From an uncultured Chitinophagaceae bacterium (GTDB lineage: Bacteria; Bacteroidota; Bacteroidia; Chitinophagales; Chitinophagaceae): a stretch of DNA of 64,000 bases. Both the position numbers and the translations under genes were made by a program. Positions 1-7,692 of the stretch are shown here, one piece after another. The first letter of the stretch is position 1; every line of letters begins with the position of its first letter. The notes beneath the pieces are model-generated. The model searched no databases, was not told where the DNA came from, and saw only the letters and a program-made list of their open reading frames with translations. The stretch covers positions 434,001 to 498,000 of the forward strand of contig CALMED010000002.1 in NCBI GenBank assembly GCA_937862815.1. The letters are read 5' to 3'.

Positions 1-1414
1 AAGTTGTAGAAATTACAAACGAAAACGTGAGCCTAAAGGATGCTGCAACTGAAGTAAGCGGATTTCAACTCAGCCAAAACGGACAAAAACTGCTGATACA
101 AAAAGAAGGAATTTACTATATGGTGGATGCCGGCACAGGAAGTATATCTTTTGATGAAGGTAAGATTGATTTAAGTGGGTGTGTATTTTCATTCCTTCCC
201 GGTGATGATTGGAAGCAGATGTATAAAGATGCATGGAGGATGGAGCGTGATAATTTTTACGATAAAAACATGCATGGCGTAGACTGGGATGCGATGTACA
301 AAAAGTATTTGCCATTTTTAGACCGATTAACAACACGAAATGAATTGAATGATGTTATACAACAGTTAATTGGGGAACTGTCTGCTATGCATACAGGTGT
401 TTTCGGCGGAGATCTGCGAAGTGACAATAAAAGTATCGATGTAGCAAGTTTAGGAGCAATAACCAGCAGGGAGGAAGCAAGTGGAGGATTTAAAATCGAA
501 TATATCTATAAATCTGACCCTGATTTTCCTGATGGAAGGTCTCCATTGGAAGACCCATATCTTGACATAAGAGAAGGAGATATTATAGTAAAAGTGAATA
601 ATGTGGATGCTCTTTCAGTAGTAGATATAGGTGAGTTAATTCGCAATAAAGCGAATAAACAAATCCGTCTAACGCTTAAAAGAGGTAACAACATAAGGGA
701 CGTTATCATTAAACCTATTGATAATGATTTTTGGCTACGATACACTGACTGGCAATATGGAAATCGTCTTAAGGTGGAAAAAGAAAGTAAAAGCGAAATC
801 GGTTATCTGCATATGAACGCTATGGAAGACTGGGATCTTCAGCGATTTTATAAACAGTTTTACCCACTATTTAATCGAAAAGGTTTAATCATTGATGTTC
901 GCAACAATGGTGGTGGAAACGTAGAAGCAGCAGTACTTGAAAAACTACTCAGAAAAGCCTGGATGTATTGGAAAGACAGGAATGGAGAGCCCTACTCCAA
1001 CATGCATTACGCATTTACCGGGCACCTGGTTGTACTGGTAAATGGACAAACCGGTTCCAATGGAGATACGTTTCCAGAAGGCATCAGAAGACTTGGCCTT
1101 GGTACTACTATCGGCACAAGAACCTAGGGTGGCCAAATTTGGATAGGAGGAGGAAATGAATTTACGGATAATGGTAGTCCACAAGTGCCAATTATCGGCT
1201 CATAAGGTACTGACGGCAAGTGGATAATCGAAGGCCATGGTTTTGTGCCCGATATTGAATTGGACAACCTTCCTTATGAAACATTTAATGGCAAAGACGC
1301 ACAGTTAGATGCAGCAATTAAATTTTTACAAAAAAAATAGCTGAAGATCCGAGAGTTATGCCTCCTGTGCCTGCCTATCCAGATAAATCTTTTAAAAATA
1401 ATCGTAAGCAATAA
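1..1414 (+). pseudogene. Tricorn-type S41 protease, 3' part, decayed
   Basis: The reading frame is already open at base 1, so the 5' end lies outside the window. The part seen carries the tricorn C1 helical region (DNFYDKNMHGVDWDAMY), a PDZ-like stretch (residues about 170-235 from position 27) and the serine-protease core with the nucleophile segment TGSNGDTF near 1060-1080. The frame is broken three times: TAG at 1125-1127 where the family has Trp (TRT-W-GGQIW), TAA at 1203-1205 (GS-x-GTDGKW), and one missing A in an A-run at 1330-1337 that brings TAG at 1338-1340. Restoring the frame recovers a family-like tail (IAEDPRVMPPVPAYPDK) ending at TAA 1412-1414. Tricorn homologues normally degrade peptides; this copy is probably inactive, although the catalytic Ser lies before the first stop. 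Confidence 0.85.
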
Positions 1415-1491
1415 ACACAGTAATCAGAAATAGGTTGATCCTGCCCGTATTAATTCCAATTTATAAATAAAAGCAATACATGAAGCAGCAA

Positions 1492-1733
1492 GAAAGGCGC
1501 AAACCCTGGCAGTCAAAATCCCTTCGCTGCTTCGCAGCTCCCGGTCTTTTGCCCTGCGTTGCGCCTTTCGCAGAGATTTACTTGAAAGGGAAGGGCTGCG
1601 CCTTTCAAGTGATTTACGTAATCGGTAGCATCGTGTTATGGCCCCTTTCAAGTCTCCGTTTCTTGCTCTGTGCATCCCCCGAATACATTCGGGGTTTGCG
1701 GACAAGCAAACGGCGACTACGTAAATCTCTGCG
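1492..1733. repeat. Structured non-coding segment with nested inverted repeats
   Basis: Between the dead protease and the next gene lies a segment with several perfect inverted repeats: an 11-bp pair (GAAAGGCGCAA at 1492-1502 with its complement at 1559-1569), a 13-bp pair (CGCAGAGATTTAC at 1569-1581 with its complement at 1721-1733), a 10-bp pair (1580-1589 with 1601-1610), and two compact hairpins at 1526-1538 and 1677-1694 (CCCCGAAT-AC-ATTCGGGG). It is GC-richer than its AT-rich surroundings. Open frames crossing it on both strands have no recognisable protein character. It could be a non-autonomous mobile repeat or a structured RNA; no function is claimed. Confidence 0.6.
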
Positions 1734-1845
1734 GAGTTTGCACCGCTCAACTTATTCTATATCGTTTTTAATGAAAATAATTTCGGAAACAGCCCGGTGC
1801 AAAATCAGAATGTAATTGTAAAACTTACGTATTAAAACAATTTTA

Positions 1846-2697
1846 ATGCAGCACACATCTATAAAATACAATAGTATACAGTCCAGATACCGGCAGTTGA
1901 TAGCAGGCTGGATATTGGCAGCATGCATAGTTACAACCGCATGCAAATCACCTTATCATTCGCTGGTAAAATCGTACAAACAGCTGAATACAGACGAAAG
2001 AAGAATTGCAGATACGTTACTTACATCGGCCTTTGATCACGAAGCGCTTTATACACTTGCTGATACACTTAAACCAATGAGCAGTGTAAAGCTGTACCGA
2101 TTGCCCATTTTTAGTACTGATGCGGTTCAATGTGATTCTGCAATTAAAGCAATGCAGCAACTTCAGCATGTGGTGAACAAGCTTAGTTTCGGCGACTTTG
2201 CCTTTATCCTTAATCCATTTGAACAGCGTGACAGTATTTATAAACATCTAGAAGTATATGTGCTGCGTAAAAGCCGTTTACAATCCCTCCTGAGGACACA
2301 AAGCAGTTTTTATAGTCAACTGGGTATCACAGAAAACGCACTACCCGCTACTGTACTGGCCGTTACAGAGTATGAAGGCAAGTACAACCGGTGGAGAAGT
2401 TATGGTTACCTGTTTGGTTATCCATCTTATGCAGTTGATTTTTTTGTTACTGCCGGAAAACAGCAGGACTCAACAGGTCAATTTGTGAAGCGGGATTTTT
2501 TTCATATTCCCGTATACGCAGGTAATGCGGGATACTTTACTTATGCGGTACCTAAAGGGTATAAAGTTGGTACGGCTGATTCATTGCTGTATAAGCAGGC
2601 AAAACATACACTAGAGTATTATAAAAAGGTAAGGGCTAAACATTATCCTAACAGGTACCATTTGCCGGTAAAAATATGGCGACGGTTAATCAACTAA
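1846..2697 (+). CDS. Hypothetical lipoprotein
   Basis: A 283-residue protein of unknown function. The N-terminus has a basic stretch, a hydrophobic segment at about residues 19-33 and the lipobox-like VTTAC, so it is probably a lipoprotein cleaved before Cys34. The mature part is mixed alpha/beta with many Tyr and Gln residues and no motif I recognise. The reading frame ends six bases before the preferred start of the alkaline phosphatase gene, which suggests co-transcription and perhaps a shared role at the cell surface or in phosphate use; that link is inference from position only. Its base composition is AT-rich, like the rest of the first 8 kb. Confidence 0.7.
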   Translation: MQHTSIKYNSIQSRYRQLIAGWILAACIVTTACKSPYHSLVKSYKQLNTDERRIADTLLTSAFDHEALYTLADTLKPMSSVKLYRLPIFSTDAVQCDSAIKAMQQLQHVVNKLSFGDFAFILNPFEQRDSIYKHLEVYVLRKSRLQSLLRTQSSFYSQLGITENALPATVLAVTEYEGKYNRWRSYGYLFGYPSYAVDFFVTAGKQQDSTGQFVKRDFFHIPVYAGNAGYFTYAVPKGYKVGTADSLLYKQAKHTLEYYKKVRAKHYPNRYHLPVKIWRRLIN

Positions 2698-2702
2698 AAA
2701 CG

Positions 2703-4169
2703 ATGAAAAGGAGAAATTTCTTACAAAGCGCATTACTCACTTTTACAGGAGGCACTCTAATTGATCCGGTTACAGGCTGGAGTAACACTAATATCCGTGA
2801 TGAAATAAAGGGTAAAGGCAAAAAGGCGAAGAACATCATCTTTTTGGTAAGTGATGGTATGAGTGCCGGCACATTGAATATGACTAATATGCTGCTGCAA
2901 CGTAAAGAAGGCAGGCCAAGTAATTGGATAAAATTATACCAAGAACAAAAAGTTACAAGGGCATTGATGGATACAGCGTCAGCCAGTTCCTTAGTAACCG
3001 ATTCGGCGGCTGCCAGTTCGTCATGGGGTGGTGGTGTACGAGTAAAAAATGGTTCTTTGAATGTAGGCCCGAATGGTGAGCAATATCAACCAATTCTGCA
3101 AAAATTTAAAGCAGCCGGCATGGCTGTGGGTTGTGTTACTACTGTACCGATTGCACATGCTACGCCAGCCGGTTTTTGTATTAATAATAATATGCGGGGA
3201 GATATGGATGAAATTGTATTGCAATACCTGCCGCTGAAATTTGATGTAATGATGGGTGGTGGTACCGATAATTTTATAGCAACTACCAGAAAGGATAAAC
3301 AGGATGTGCTAAGTCTTTACCTGCAAAACAATTACAAGGTTATCACCAGCAGAAATGATTTATTGCAGCTGGATCATTCTGTCCAAAATCCAATAATGGG
3401 TTTTTTTTATGAAGGGGGCCTTCCATATTCACTAGACAATCAACAGGATAAAACACTGAGCAAGCGCATACCCACACTTGCTGAAATGACAAAGCAAGCT
3501 ATAACACAATTAGGTAAAAATAAAAAGGGCTTTGTAATGCAGGTAGAAGCAGGCAAGGTTGACTGGGCTGCACATGCCAATGACATTGGAGCTTTATTGT
3601 ATGACCAGATTGCTTTTGATGATGCGATAAAAGTTGCTATTGACTTTGCAGAAAAGGATAAAGAAACATTAGTGATTGTTACTACCGACCATGGAAATGC
3701 AAACCCCGGTTTATTTTATGGCGATAAAGCAAATAAAGATTTTGATAAAATCCAGCATTTCAAACATACCAATGAGTGGATTTTAAATGGCATCAATAAA
3801 TCTTTTACAGCGCAACAGGTAATCGAACGCATTGAGTATGCACAGGGTATAGTCATCAAGAAAGAAGAAGCGGCAGAAATCGTTTTACGTTTTCAAACCC
3901 TGAAAGAGGAAGGTGTATATAACCCTTACAAATTACCTTATAAATACCTGGGCGAAATACAAAGAAACTATACTTCTGTGAACTGGGGTTCGATGCAACA
4001 CTCTGCCGATTATGTGGAACTGTGCATGTACGGACCAGGGAGTGAATTATTGAAACCATTTGTAAAAAATACAGACTTACATTACCTGATGTTGAACGCT
4101 TGTGGCATACAATTTCAGAACGACTTTGCTTTTCAAGAGGAAAAGCAAAGTCATTTTAAGGTGAAGTAG
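2703..4169 (+). CDS. Alkaline phosphatase (PhoA family), Tat-type signal
   Basis: Hydrolyses phosphate monoesters outside the cytoplasm. I choose ATG 2703, which gives the twin-arginine-like start MKRRNFLQ followed by a hydrophobic stretch; an ATG 27 bases upstream would overlap the preceding gene. Family motifs, counted from this start: metal-binding Asp51 in VSDGMSAGT, the nucleophile Ser101 in TDSAAASSSW (compare TDSAASATAW in E. coli PhoA), a later metal-ligand region VDWAAHANDIG, and TTDHGN. The length, 488 residues, suits the family. PhoA-type enzymes need two zinc ions and one magnesium, which is worth noting beside the putative zinc locus starting at 4283. The family assignment is firm; the physiological substrate is not known. 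Confidence 0.93.
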   Translation: MKRRNFLQSALLTFTGGTLIDPVTGWSNTNIRDEIKGKGKKAKNIIFLVSDGMSAGTLNMTNMLLQRKEGRPSNWIKLYQEQKVTRALMDTASASSLVTDSAAASSSWGGGVRVKNGSLNVGPNGEQYQPILQKFKAAGMAVGCVTTVPIAHATPAGFCINNNMRGDMDEIVLQYLPLKFDVMMGGGTDNFIATTRKDKQDVLSLYLQNNYKVITSRNDLLQLDHSVQNPIMGFFYEGGLPYSLDNQQDKTLSKRIPTLAEMTKQAITQLGKNKKGFVMQVEAGKVDWAAHANDIGALLYDQIAFDDAIKVAIDFAEKDKETLVIVTTDHGNANPGLFYGDKANKDFDKIQHFKHTNEWILNGINKSFTAQQVIERIEYAQGIVIKKEEAAEIVLRFQTLKEEGVYNPYKLPYKYLGEIQRNYTSVNWGSMQHSADYVELCMYGPGSELLKPFVKNTDLHYLMLNACGIQFQNDFAFQEEKQSHFKVK

Positions 4170-4282
4170 TTAGCACTTTATTTGAAATATTTAGGATTAA
4201 AAGATTGATTATACTTCAATTTAATTACCGGCAGTCTGATTTTGGATTTGTTATTTCATTATGTGAGAAAGAATAGAATCGT

Positions 4283-4912
4283 ATGATTTCCGCAGTTAAT
4301 CTAACATACCGTTATCCAGGTGGGCACATGCTTCATTTTCCGGAAATACAAGCTTCGCTTGAACAATCTTTGCTGATTACTGGAAAGTCTGGTTGCGGTA
4401 AAACAACTTTGCTTCATATTCTGGCCGGCTTGTTGACTCCGGCATCTGGCGAAGTGATGATTGATCATACACCTTTGTCAAAACTTTCTAAGAAGAAACT
4501 AAATACATTCAGAGGAACAAATATTGGTATTGTTTTTCAAACACATCATTTAATTGCATGCCTTACCGTATTTGACAATATTCTCATGCCTTTCTTCTGT
4601 AGTAACAATACCATTGATAAGAAAGCTGCACAGCATCTTGCCGCAGAGCTTCAGATTGATCATTTATTGCATCGTAAACCAGCCCGTTTAAGTACAGGTG
4701 AGCAGCAACGGGTATGTATTGCCAGGGCACTGGTGCATAAGCCGAAAGTTTTGTTGGCCGACGAACCAACCAGCAGTCTGGATGACGATCATGCTGCTAT
4801 TGTGCTTAACCTGTTGCAGCAACATGCAGCAATGGCGGGAGCAACTTTATTGATTGTAACACATGATGAACGGGTTAAAATGAACATCCCAAACAGTGTA
4901 TCATTAACATGA
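4283..4912 (+). CDS. ABC transporter ATPase, LolD/MacB-like
   Basis: The ATP-hydrolysing subunit of a MacB/LolCDE-type ABC system, 209 residues. Walker A GKSGCGKTT lies at residues 34-42, Q-loop VFQ near 84-86, signature LSTGEQQR at 136-143, Walker B VLLADEPT at 156-163 and the switch His at 194. The stop codon overlaps the start of the FtsX-like permease by 4 bases, so the two form one translationally coupled unit. The trio ATPase, permease and DUF3299-like protein has the same make-up as the zinc-responsive PA4064-PA4066 genes of Pseudomonas aeruginosa, which suggests work in zinc homeostasis rather than lipoprotein sorting; that is inference from gene content. The 113 bases upstream show no clear promoter. 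Confidence 0.88.
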   Translation: MISAVNLTYRYPGGHMLHFPEIQASLEQSLLITGKSGCGKTTLLHILAGLLTPASGEVMIDHTPLSKLSKKKLNTFRGTNIGIVFQTHHLIACLTVFDNILMPFFCSNNTIDKKAAQHLAAELQIDHLLHRKPARLSTGEQQRVCIARALVHKPKVLLADEPTSSLDDDHAAIVLNLLQQHAAMAGATLLIVTHDERVKMNIPNSVSLT

Positions 4913-6201
4913 CTGTAAAGCTGATCATACAAAACCTTTTGCATAAACCGCTTTCGTTGTTGCTGAGTGTTTTATTGTTAATGCTGGGAACAGGAATTAT
5001 TTCTTTTCTGATTATTGTGCAGGGCCAGATGGAAAAAAAGTTACGGGCGGATCTGAAAGATATCGATCTTGTTGTTGGAGCGAAAGGAAGTCCGCTTCAA
5101 TTAGTTTTGTCTTCCGTCTACCATCTTGATGCGCCTGTTGGGAATATAAGCAAAAGTGAAGCAGAAAAGCTGAAAAGTCATTTTCTTATCGAGCAAATAA
5201 TACCACTTGCTCTTGGTGATAGTTACCAGAATTTCAGGATCGTAGGTACCACAGAAGCGTATATCAAAAAGTATGACCCTGTATTTTCCAAAGGGCGTAT
5301 TTTCAAAACTACGTTCGAAGCAGTGGTTGGTGCAAATGTTGCTTTGAAAGCTGGTTTGAAGCCGGGGAGTCTGATCAACAGCACACATGGACTTGCAAAA
5401 GAAGGAGGAGATCAACATGACACTCATCCATATCGTATTACGGGCATATTACAACCAACAGGCAGTGTTATAGATCACCTGATTCTTACAAGTGTGGAAT
5501 CTGTTTGGGCGATCCATAGCAACCTTCATGAAAATGATAGTTCAAATACTGCAGAAATTTCAAAAAATGGAAAAGAAGGGAATGGTGACCATCCTGATCA
5601 TGGTCCAGACCGCAAAGAACAGGATGACCATTCGCTAGTACATACCGATAGTGCTTCCCATGAATTGACTTCATTGCTGATAAAGTTCCGCAGCCCATTA
5701 GGGTTAATAAGTATTCCAGGAATGATCAATGAAAACACCAACATGCAGGCGGTAGTTCCGGCGCTTGAAATGAACCGGCTTTTTGCTTTATTGGGAATTG
5801 GAGCCGATACGGTGGCCCTGACTGGTAAAGCGATCATGTTGGTCTCTGTGTTGAGTATTTTTATTACGTTGTTTTCACGCCTTAGTGAACGTAAGTATGA
5901 AATGGCACTTTTGCGGTCAATGGGAATATTTCCTTTGCGTTTGTTTTACATACTGCTAGCAGAAGGAATTGCCATAGCAATCGTTGGCTTTGCCTTCGGT
6001 ATTGTACTGAGCCGAATCGGAATTATGATACTCAATTCATATGGTGCCGATGATTATTATTTGAATTTGAACGTGACGCAGGTTTCTGTTAAAGAGCTGT
6101 TTTTATTGCTCATTACAATGGCACTAGGACTTGCAGCTTCGCTGATACCGGCACTCCGGGTTTGGTTCCTTGATGTTTCAAAAACACTTTCAGATGCGTA
6201 G
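4909..6201 (+). CDS. FtsX-like ABC permease with His-rich periplasmic loop
   Basis: A membrane subunit of 430 residues with the MacB/FtsX plan: one N-terminal membrane segment (about residues 15-37), a large extracytoplasmic domain, then three C-terminal segments (about 303-325, 343-368, 391-412). The motif DLVVGAKGSPLQLVLSS after the first segment is typical of the MacB-like permeases paired with DUF3299 proteins. Unusually, the extracytoplasmic domain holds a hydrophilic loop (DNA about 5527-5664) rich in His and Asp, including HPDHGPD and DDHSLVHTD, which looks like a metal-binding linker. It overlaps the ATPase gene by 4 bases and the next gene by 8. MacB-like systems transmit force across the membrane rather than carry substrates through a channel; the client here is unknown. 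Confidence 0.87.
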   Translation: MTVKLIIQNLLHKPLSLLLSVLLLMLGTGIISFLIIVQGQMEKKLRADLKDIDLVVGAKGSPLQLVLSSVYHLDAPVGNISKSEAEKLKSHFLIEQIIPLALGDSYQNFRIVGTTEAYIKKYDPVFSKGRIFKTTFEAVVGANVALKAGLKPGSLINSTHGLAKEGGDQHDTHPYRITGILQPTGSVIDHLILTSVESVWAIHSNLHENDSSNTAEISKNGKEGNGDHPDHGPDRKEQDDHSLVHTDSASHELTSLLIKFRSPLGLISIPGMINENTNMQAVVPALEMNRLFALLGIGADTVALTGKAIMLVSVLSIFITLFSRLSERKYEMALLRSMGIFPLRLFYILLAEGIAIAIVGFAFGIVLSRIGIMILNSYGADDYYLNLNVTQVSVKELFLLLITMALGLAASLIPALRVWFLDVSKTLSDA

Positions 6202-6646
6202 TATATTAACTTTTCTTTTTGCATTCGTGATTGTTAGTAAAACCACTGTAGGGCAGCAAGTGGATATTGCCTGGAGGACACTGGAGAATATTGACTTTTC
6301 AAAGAAATATGTTGAAGAAATAAAAGGCTATATGCTTTTCCCAAAGTTTCCGATGGAGTTAAAAAAACTTCATGGAAAAATTGTAAGGGTAACGGGCTTT
6401 ACGATACCCGTAGATGAAAGCGGGAAAAGGTTGGCTTTGTCAGCCTACCCATATGCCGCCTGCTTTTTCTGTGGTAAAGCCGGACCTGCATCTGTACTAA
6501 CAGTTAAATTGAAGAATGCAAATACCGGTTACCGTGTAGATCAGTGGAAAACATTTGAAGGTAAGTTGGTTTTAAACGAAACAGATATACATGAGTTCTA
6601 TTACATTTTGGACGATGCGAAAGAAGTAAAAACTAAGGAAAAGTAA
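6194..6646 (+). CDS. DUF3299-like exported protein
   Basis: A secreted protein of 150 residues. Start ATG 6194 is chosen because it gives a clean signal peptide (MRSILTFLFAFVIV...VGQQ) and overlaps the permease stop; an upstream ATG at 6170 only adds residues inside the permease gene. The core LHGKIVRVTGFTIPVD matches the HGK.VRV.GF..P pattern of DUF3299 proteins, and CFFCGKAGP gives two Cys that could bind metal. In proteobacteria such proteins sit beside a MacB-like ABC pair in zinc-repressed operons, as they do here. The biochemical role of the family is not established. The gene is followed by 184 bases that hold the palindrome and promoter of the next unit. Confidence 0.75.
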   Translation: MRSILTFLFAFVIVSKTTVGQQVDIAWRTLENIDFSKKYVEEIKGYMLFPKFPMELKKLHGKIVRVTGFTIPVDESGKRLALSAYPYAACFFCGKAGPASVLTVKLKNANTGYRVDQWKTFEGKLVLNETDIHEFYYILDDAKEVKTKEK

Positions 6647-6775
6647 TCGCTGCTGTAATATAAAGGGCTCTTTATTTCGGCAAAATAAGGATTTCAAGAG
6701 GTTAAATATTTATCAGGTTAAGAAAGGTAACAAGGTGTGCGGCAAATAAGGGAATAGGTCGGGGAAAGAAAATAA

Positions 6776-6794
6776 TTTGCAACAAAGTTGCAAA
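6776..6794. promoter_or_regulatory. Perfect 8-3-8 palindrome, candidate Zur/Fur-type operator
   Basis: TTTGCAAC-AAA-GTTGCAAA is a perfect inverted repeat. It covers the place expected for the -33 TTTG of the promoter whose -7 element is at 6801-6808, so a bound protein would block RNA polymerase. Fur-family regulators, including Zur, bind AT-rich palindromes of this length. Because the unit downstream carries MerC-domain and COG0523 genes, a zinc-responsive repressor is the best guess. No Fur-family gene is present in the window, so the regulator would act from elsewhere. Confidence 0.6.
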
Positions 6795-6800
6795 AAAATC

Positions 6801-6808
6801 TATATTTG
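6801..6808 (+). promoter_or_regulatory. Bacteroidota -7 promoter element
   Basis: TATATTTG matches the TAnnTTTG consensus of the Bacteroidota housekeeping sigma factor. A TTTG at 6776-6779 lies 21 bases upstream, in the -33 position. Transcription would start near 6813-6816, leaving a short leader before ATG 6831. Confidence 0.7.
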
Positions 6809-6830
6809 TCCTTTCTAACTGATTCCTGTT

Positions 6831-7049
6831 ATGAAAGCAGCAAGTTTTGAAGATTGGAAGTTTTGTATTGAAAAAAAGTGCGGTATTGAACTCTCAGCAG
6901 CTTTTGTTGAGCAAAGATTGAGCGTGTTGAGAAACGAAAATAGTAGCTATACAAGAGAGTTTATTCGATTATATGGTAACGATCATTATTTGAATATTGT
7001 AGGTTGGTTTGAATTTGCCGCTATTTCAAACAATATCTCCAAGGCATGA
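6831..7049 (+). CDS. Small unknown protein, first gene of the zinc-type unit
   Basis: A 72-residue soluble protein that I do not recognise. It has two Cys close together (FCIEKKCGIEL) and a helical C-terminal half (FIRLYGNDHYLNIVGWFEFAA). It is the first gene after the palindrome-controlled promoter and its stop overlaps the next start as ATGA, so it is very likely translated. Position suggests a regulated role in metal handling, for example a small metal-binding or regulatory protein; this is inference. Nothing in the sequence suggests a DNA-binding domain, signal peptide or membrane segment. Confidence 0.65.
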   Translation: MKAASFEDWKFCIEKKCGIELSAAFVEQRLSVLRNENSSYTREFIRLYGNDHYLNIVGWFEFAAISNNISKA

Positions 7050-7249
7050 TTCAGTTACGCAAATTGCTACTAGCCGGATGTGGTTTGTTCGTGATGACAA
7101 TTCTCATAAACCAACCATGTCGTCATAAGGGAAGTTTTCTGCAAGTACAACAAATTTTATTCAAAGATAGGTCAATAAAATTTCCGATAGTACAAAGTGA
7201 TTTCAGCGATACAAGCCGAAAAAAAATCACATTCATGCATAGCAAATGA
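7046..7249 (+). CDS. Small exported or lipoprotein-like unknown protein
   Basis: A 67-residue protein with an N-terminal hydrophobic segment (KLLLAGCGLFVMTILI). It can be read either as a lipobox (LLAGC) or as a membrane anchor. The rest is short, basic and without a known motif. It overlaps both neighbours by 4 bases (ATGA at 7046-7049 and 7246-7249), so the three genes are translationally coupled and this small one is unlikely to be accidental. The role is unknown; the context points to metal homeostasis at the envelope. Confidence 0.6.
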   Translation: MIQLRKLLLAGCGLFVMTILINQPCRHKGSFLQVQQILFKDRSIKFPIVQSDFSDTSRKKITFMHSK

Positions 7250-7680
7250 AAGCTTACATTCTTGACAACAATTCAAAAAAAATTTCGGATATGAAGTTAT
7301 TGTTTCGTTTGGCAAGTATTACAGATTATATTGGAATATCCTCAGCGTCCCTATGCCTGGTTCACTGTATTGCTTCCCCCATTCTTTTGGCTTCAGGGGC
7401 TTATTTTATAGAAGAGCCCTGGTTGAAATATGTATTCATCATCACTGCATTTTTCTCCATTTATTTTTCTTTAAAAGAACAAACGAATTCAAAAGTGGTA
7501 TTTCTGTTATGGGCAGGATTTCTGCTGTTTTTGTTTTCACTTTTGTTTGAAAAGGCATTTCCTGTTCTTGAATATGTTAGTTGGGTTGCATCGCTCATCA
7601 TCATATCAGGTCATATTTGGAACATCAAAACCTGTCCAAAATGTGCAGCAACCGAAAAGGACAATCTCAAATCATTATAA
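7246..7680 (+). CDS. MerC-domain membrane protein
   Basis: A 144-residue integral membrane protein with about four hydrophobic segments. The segment DYIGISSASLCLVHCIASP carries the conserved Cys-x-x-His-Cys of the MerC family; a second pair, CPKC, lies near the C-terminus. MerC was first described as a mercuric-ion carrier, but in Bacteroidota MerC-domain genes commonly sit with Fur/Zur regulators, COG0523 GTPases and ZnuD-like receptors, so a zinc-related function is more likely here. ATG 7246 is coupled to the preceding gene; an internal ATG at 7291 (MKLLFRL) would also keep the whole domain. No mer resistance genes are nearby. Confidence 0.82.
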   Translation: MKAYILDNNSKKISDMKLLFRLASITDYIGISSASLCLVHCIASPILLASGAYFIEEPWLKYVFIITAFFSIYFSLKEQTNSKVVFLLWAGFLLFLFSLLFEKAFPVLEYVSWVASLIIISGHIWNIKTCPKCAATEKDNLKSL

Positions 7681-7692
7681 TCAAATTCTTAT

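Noticed and set aside
1492..1733. Integron attC-like site
   Set aside because: Imperfect palindromes alone are not enough; there is no integrase gene and no cassette array, and the core-site motifs are not evident.
1424..1815. Overlapping open frames on both strands
   Set aside because: They cover the inverted-repeat segment and encode basic, Arg/Leu-rich sequence without any family signal.
7246..7680. Mercury resistance role for MerC
   Set aside because: No merA, merT, merP or merR is present, and the neighbours point to zinc.
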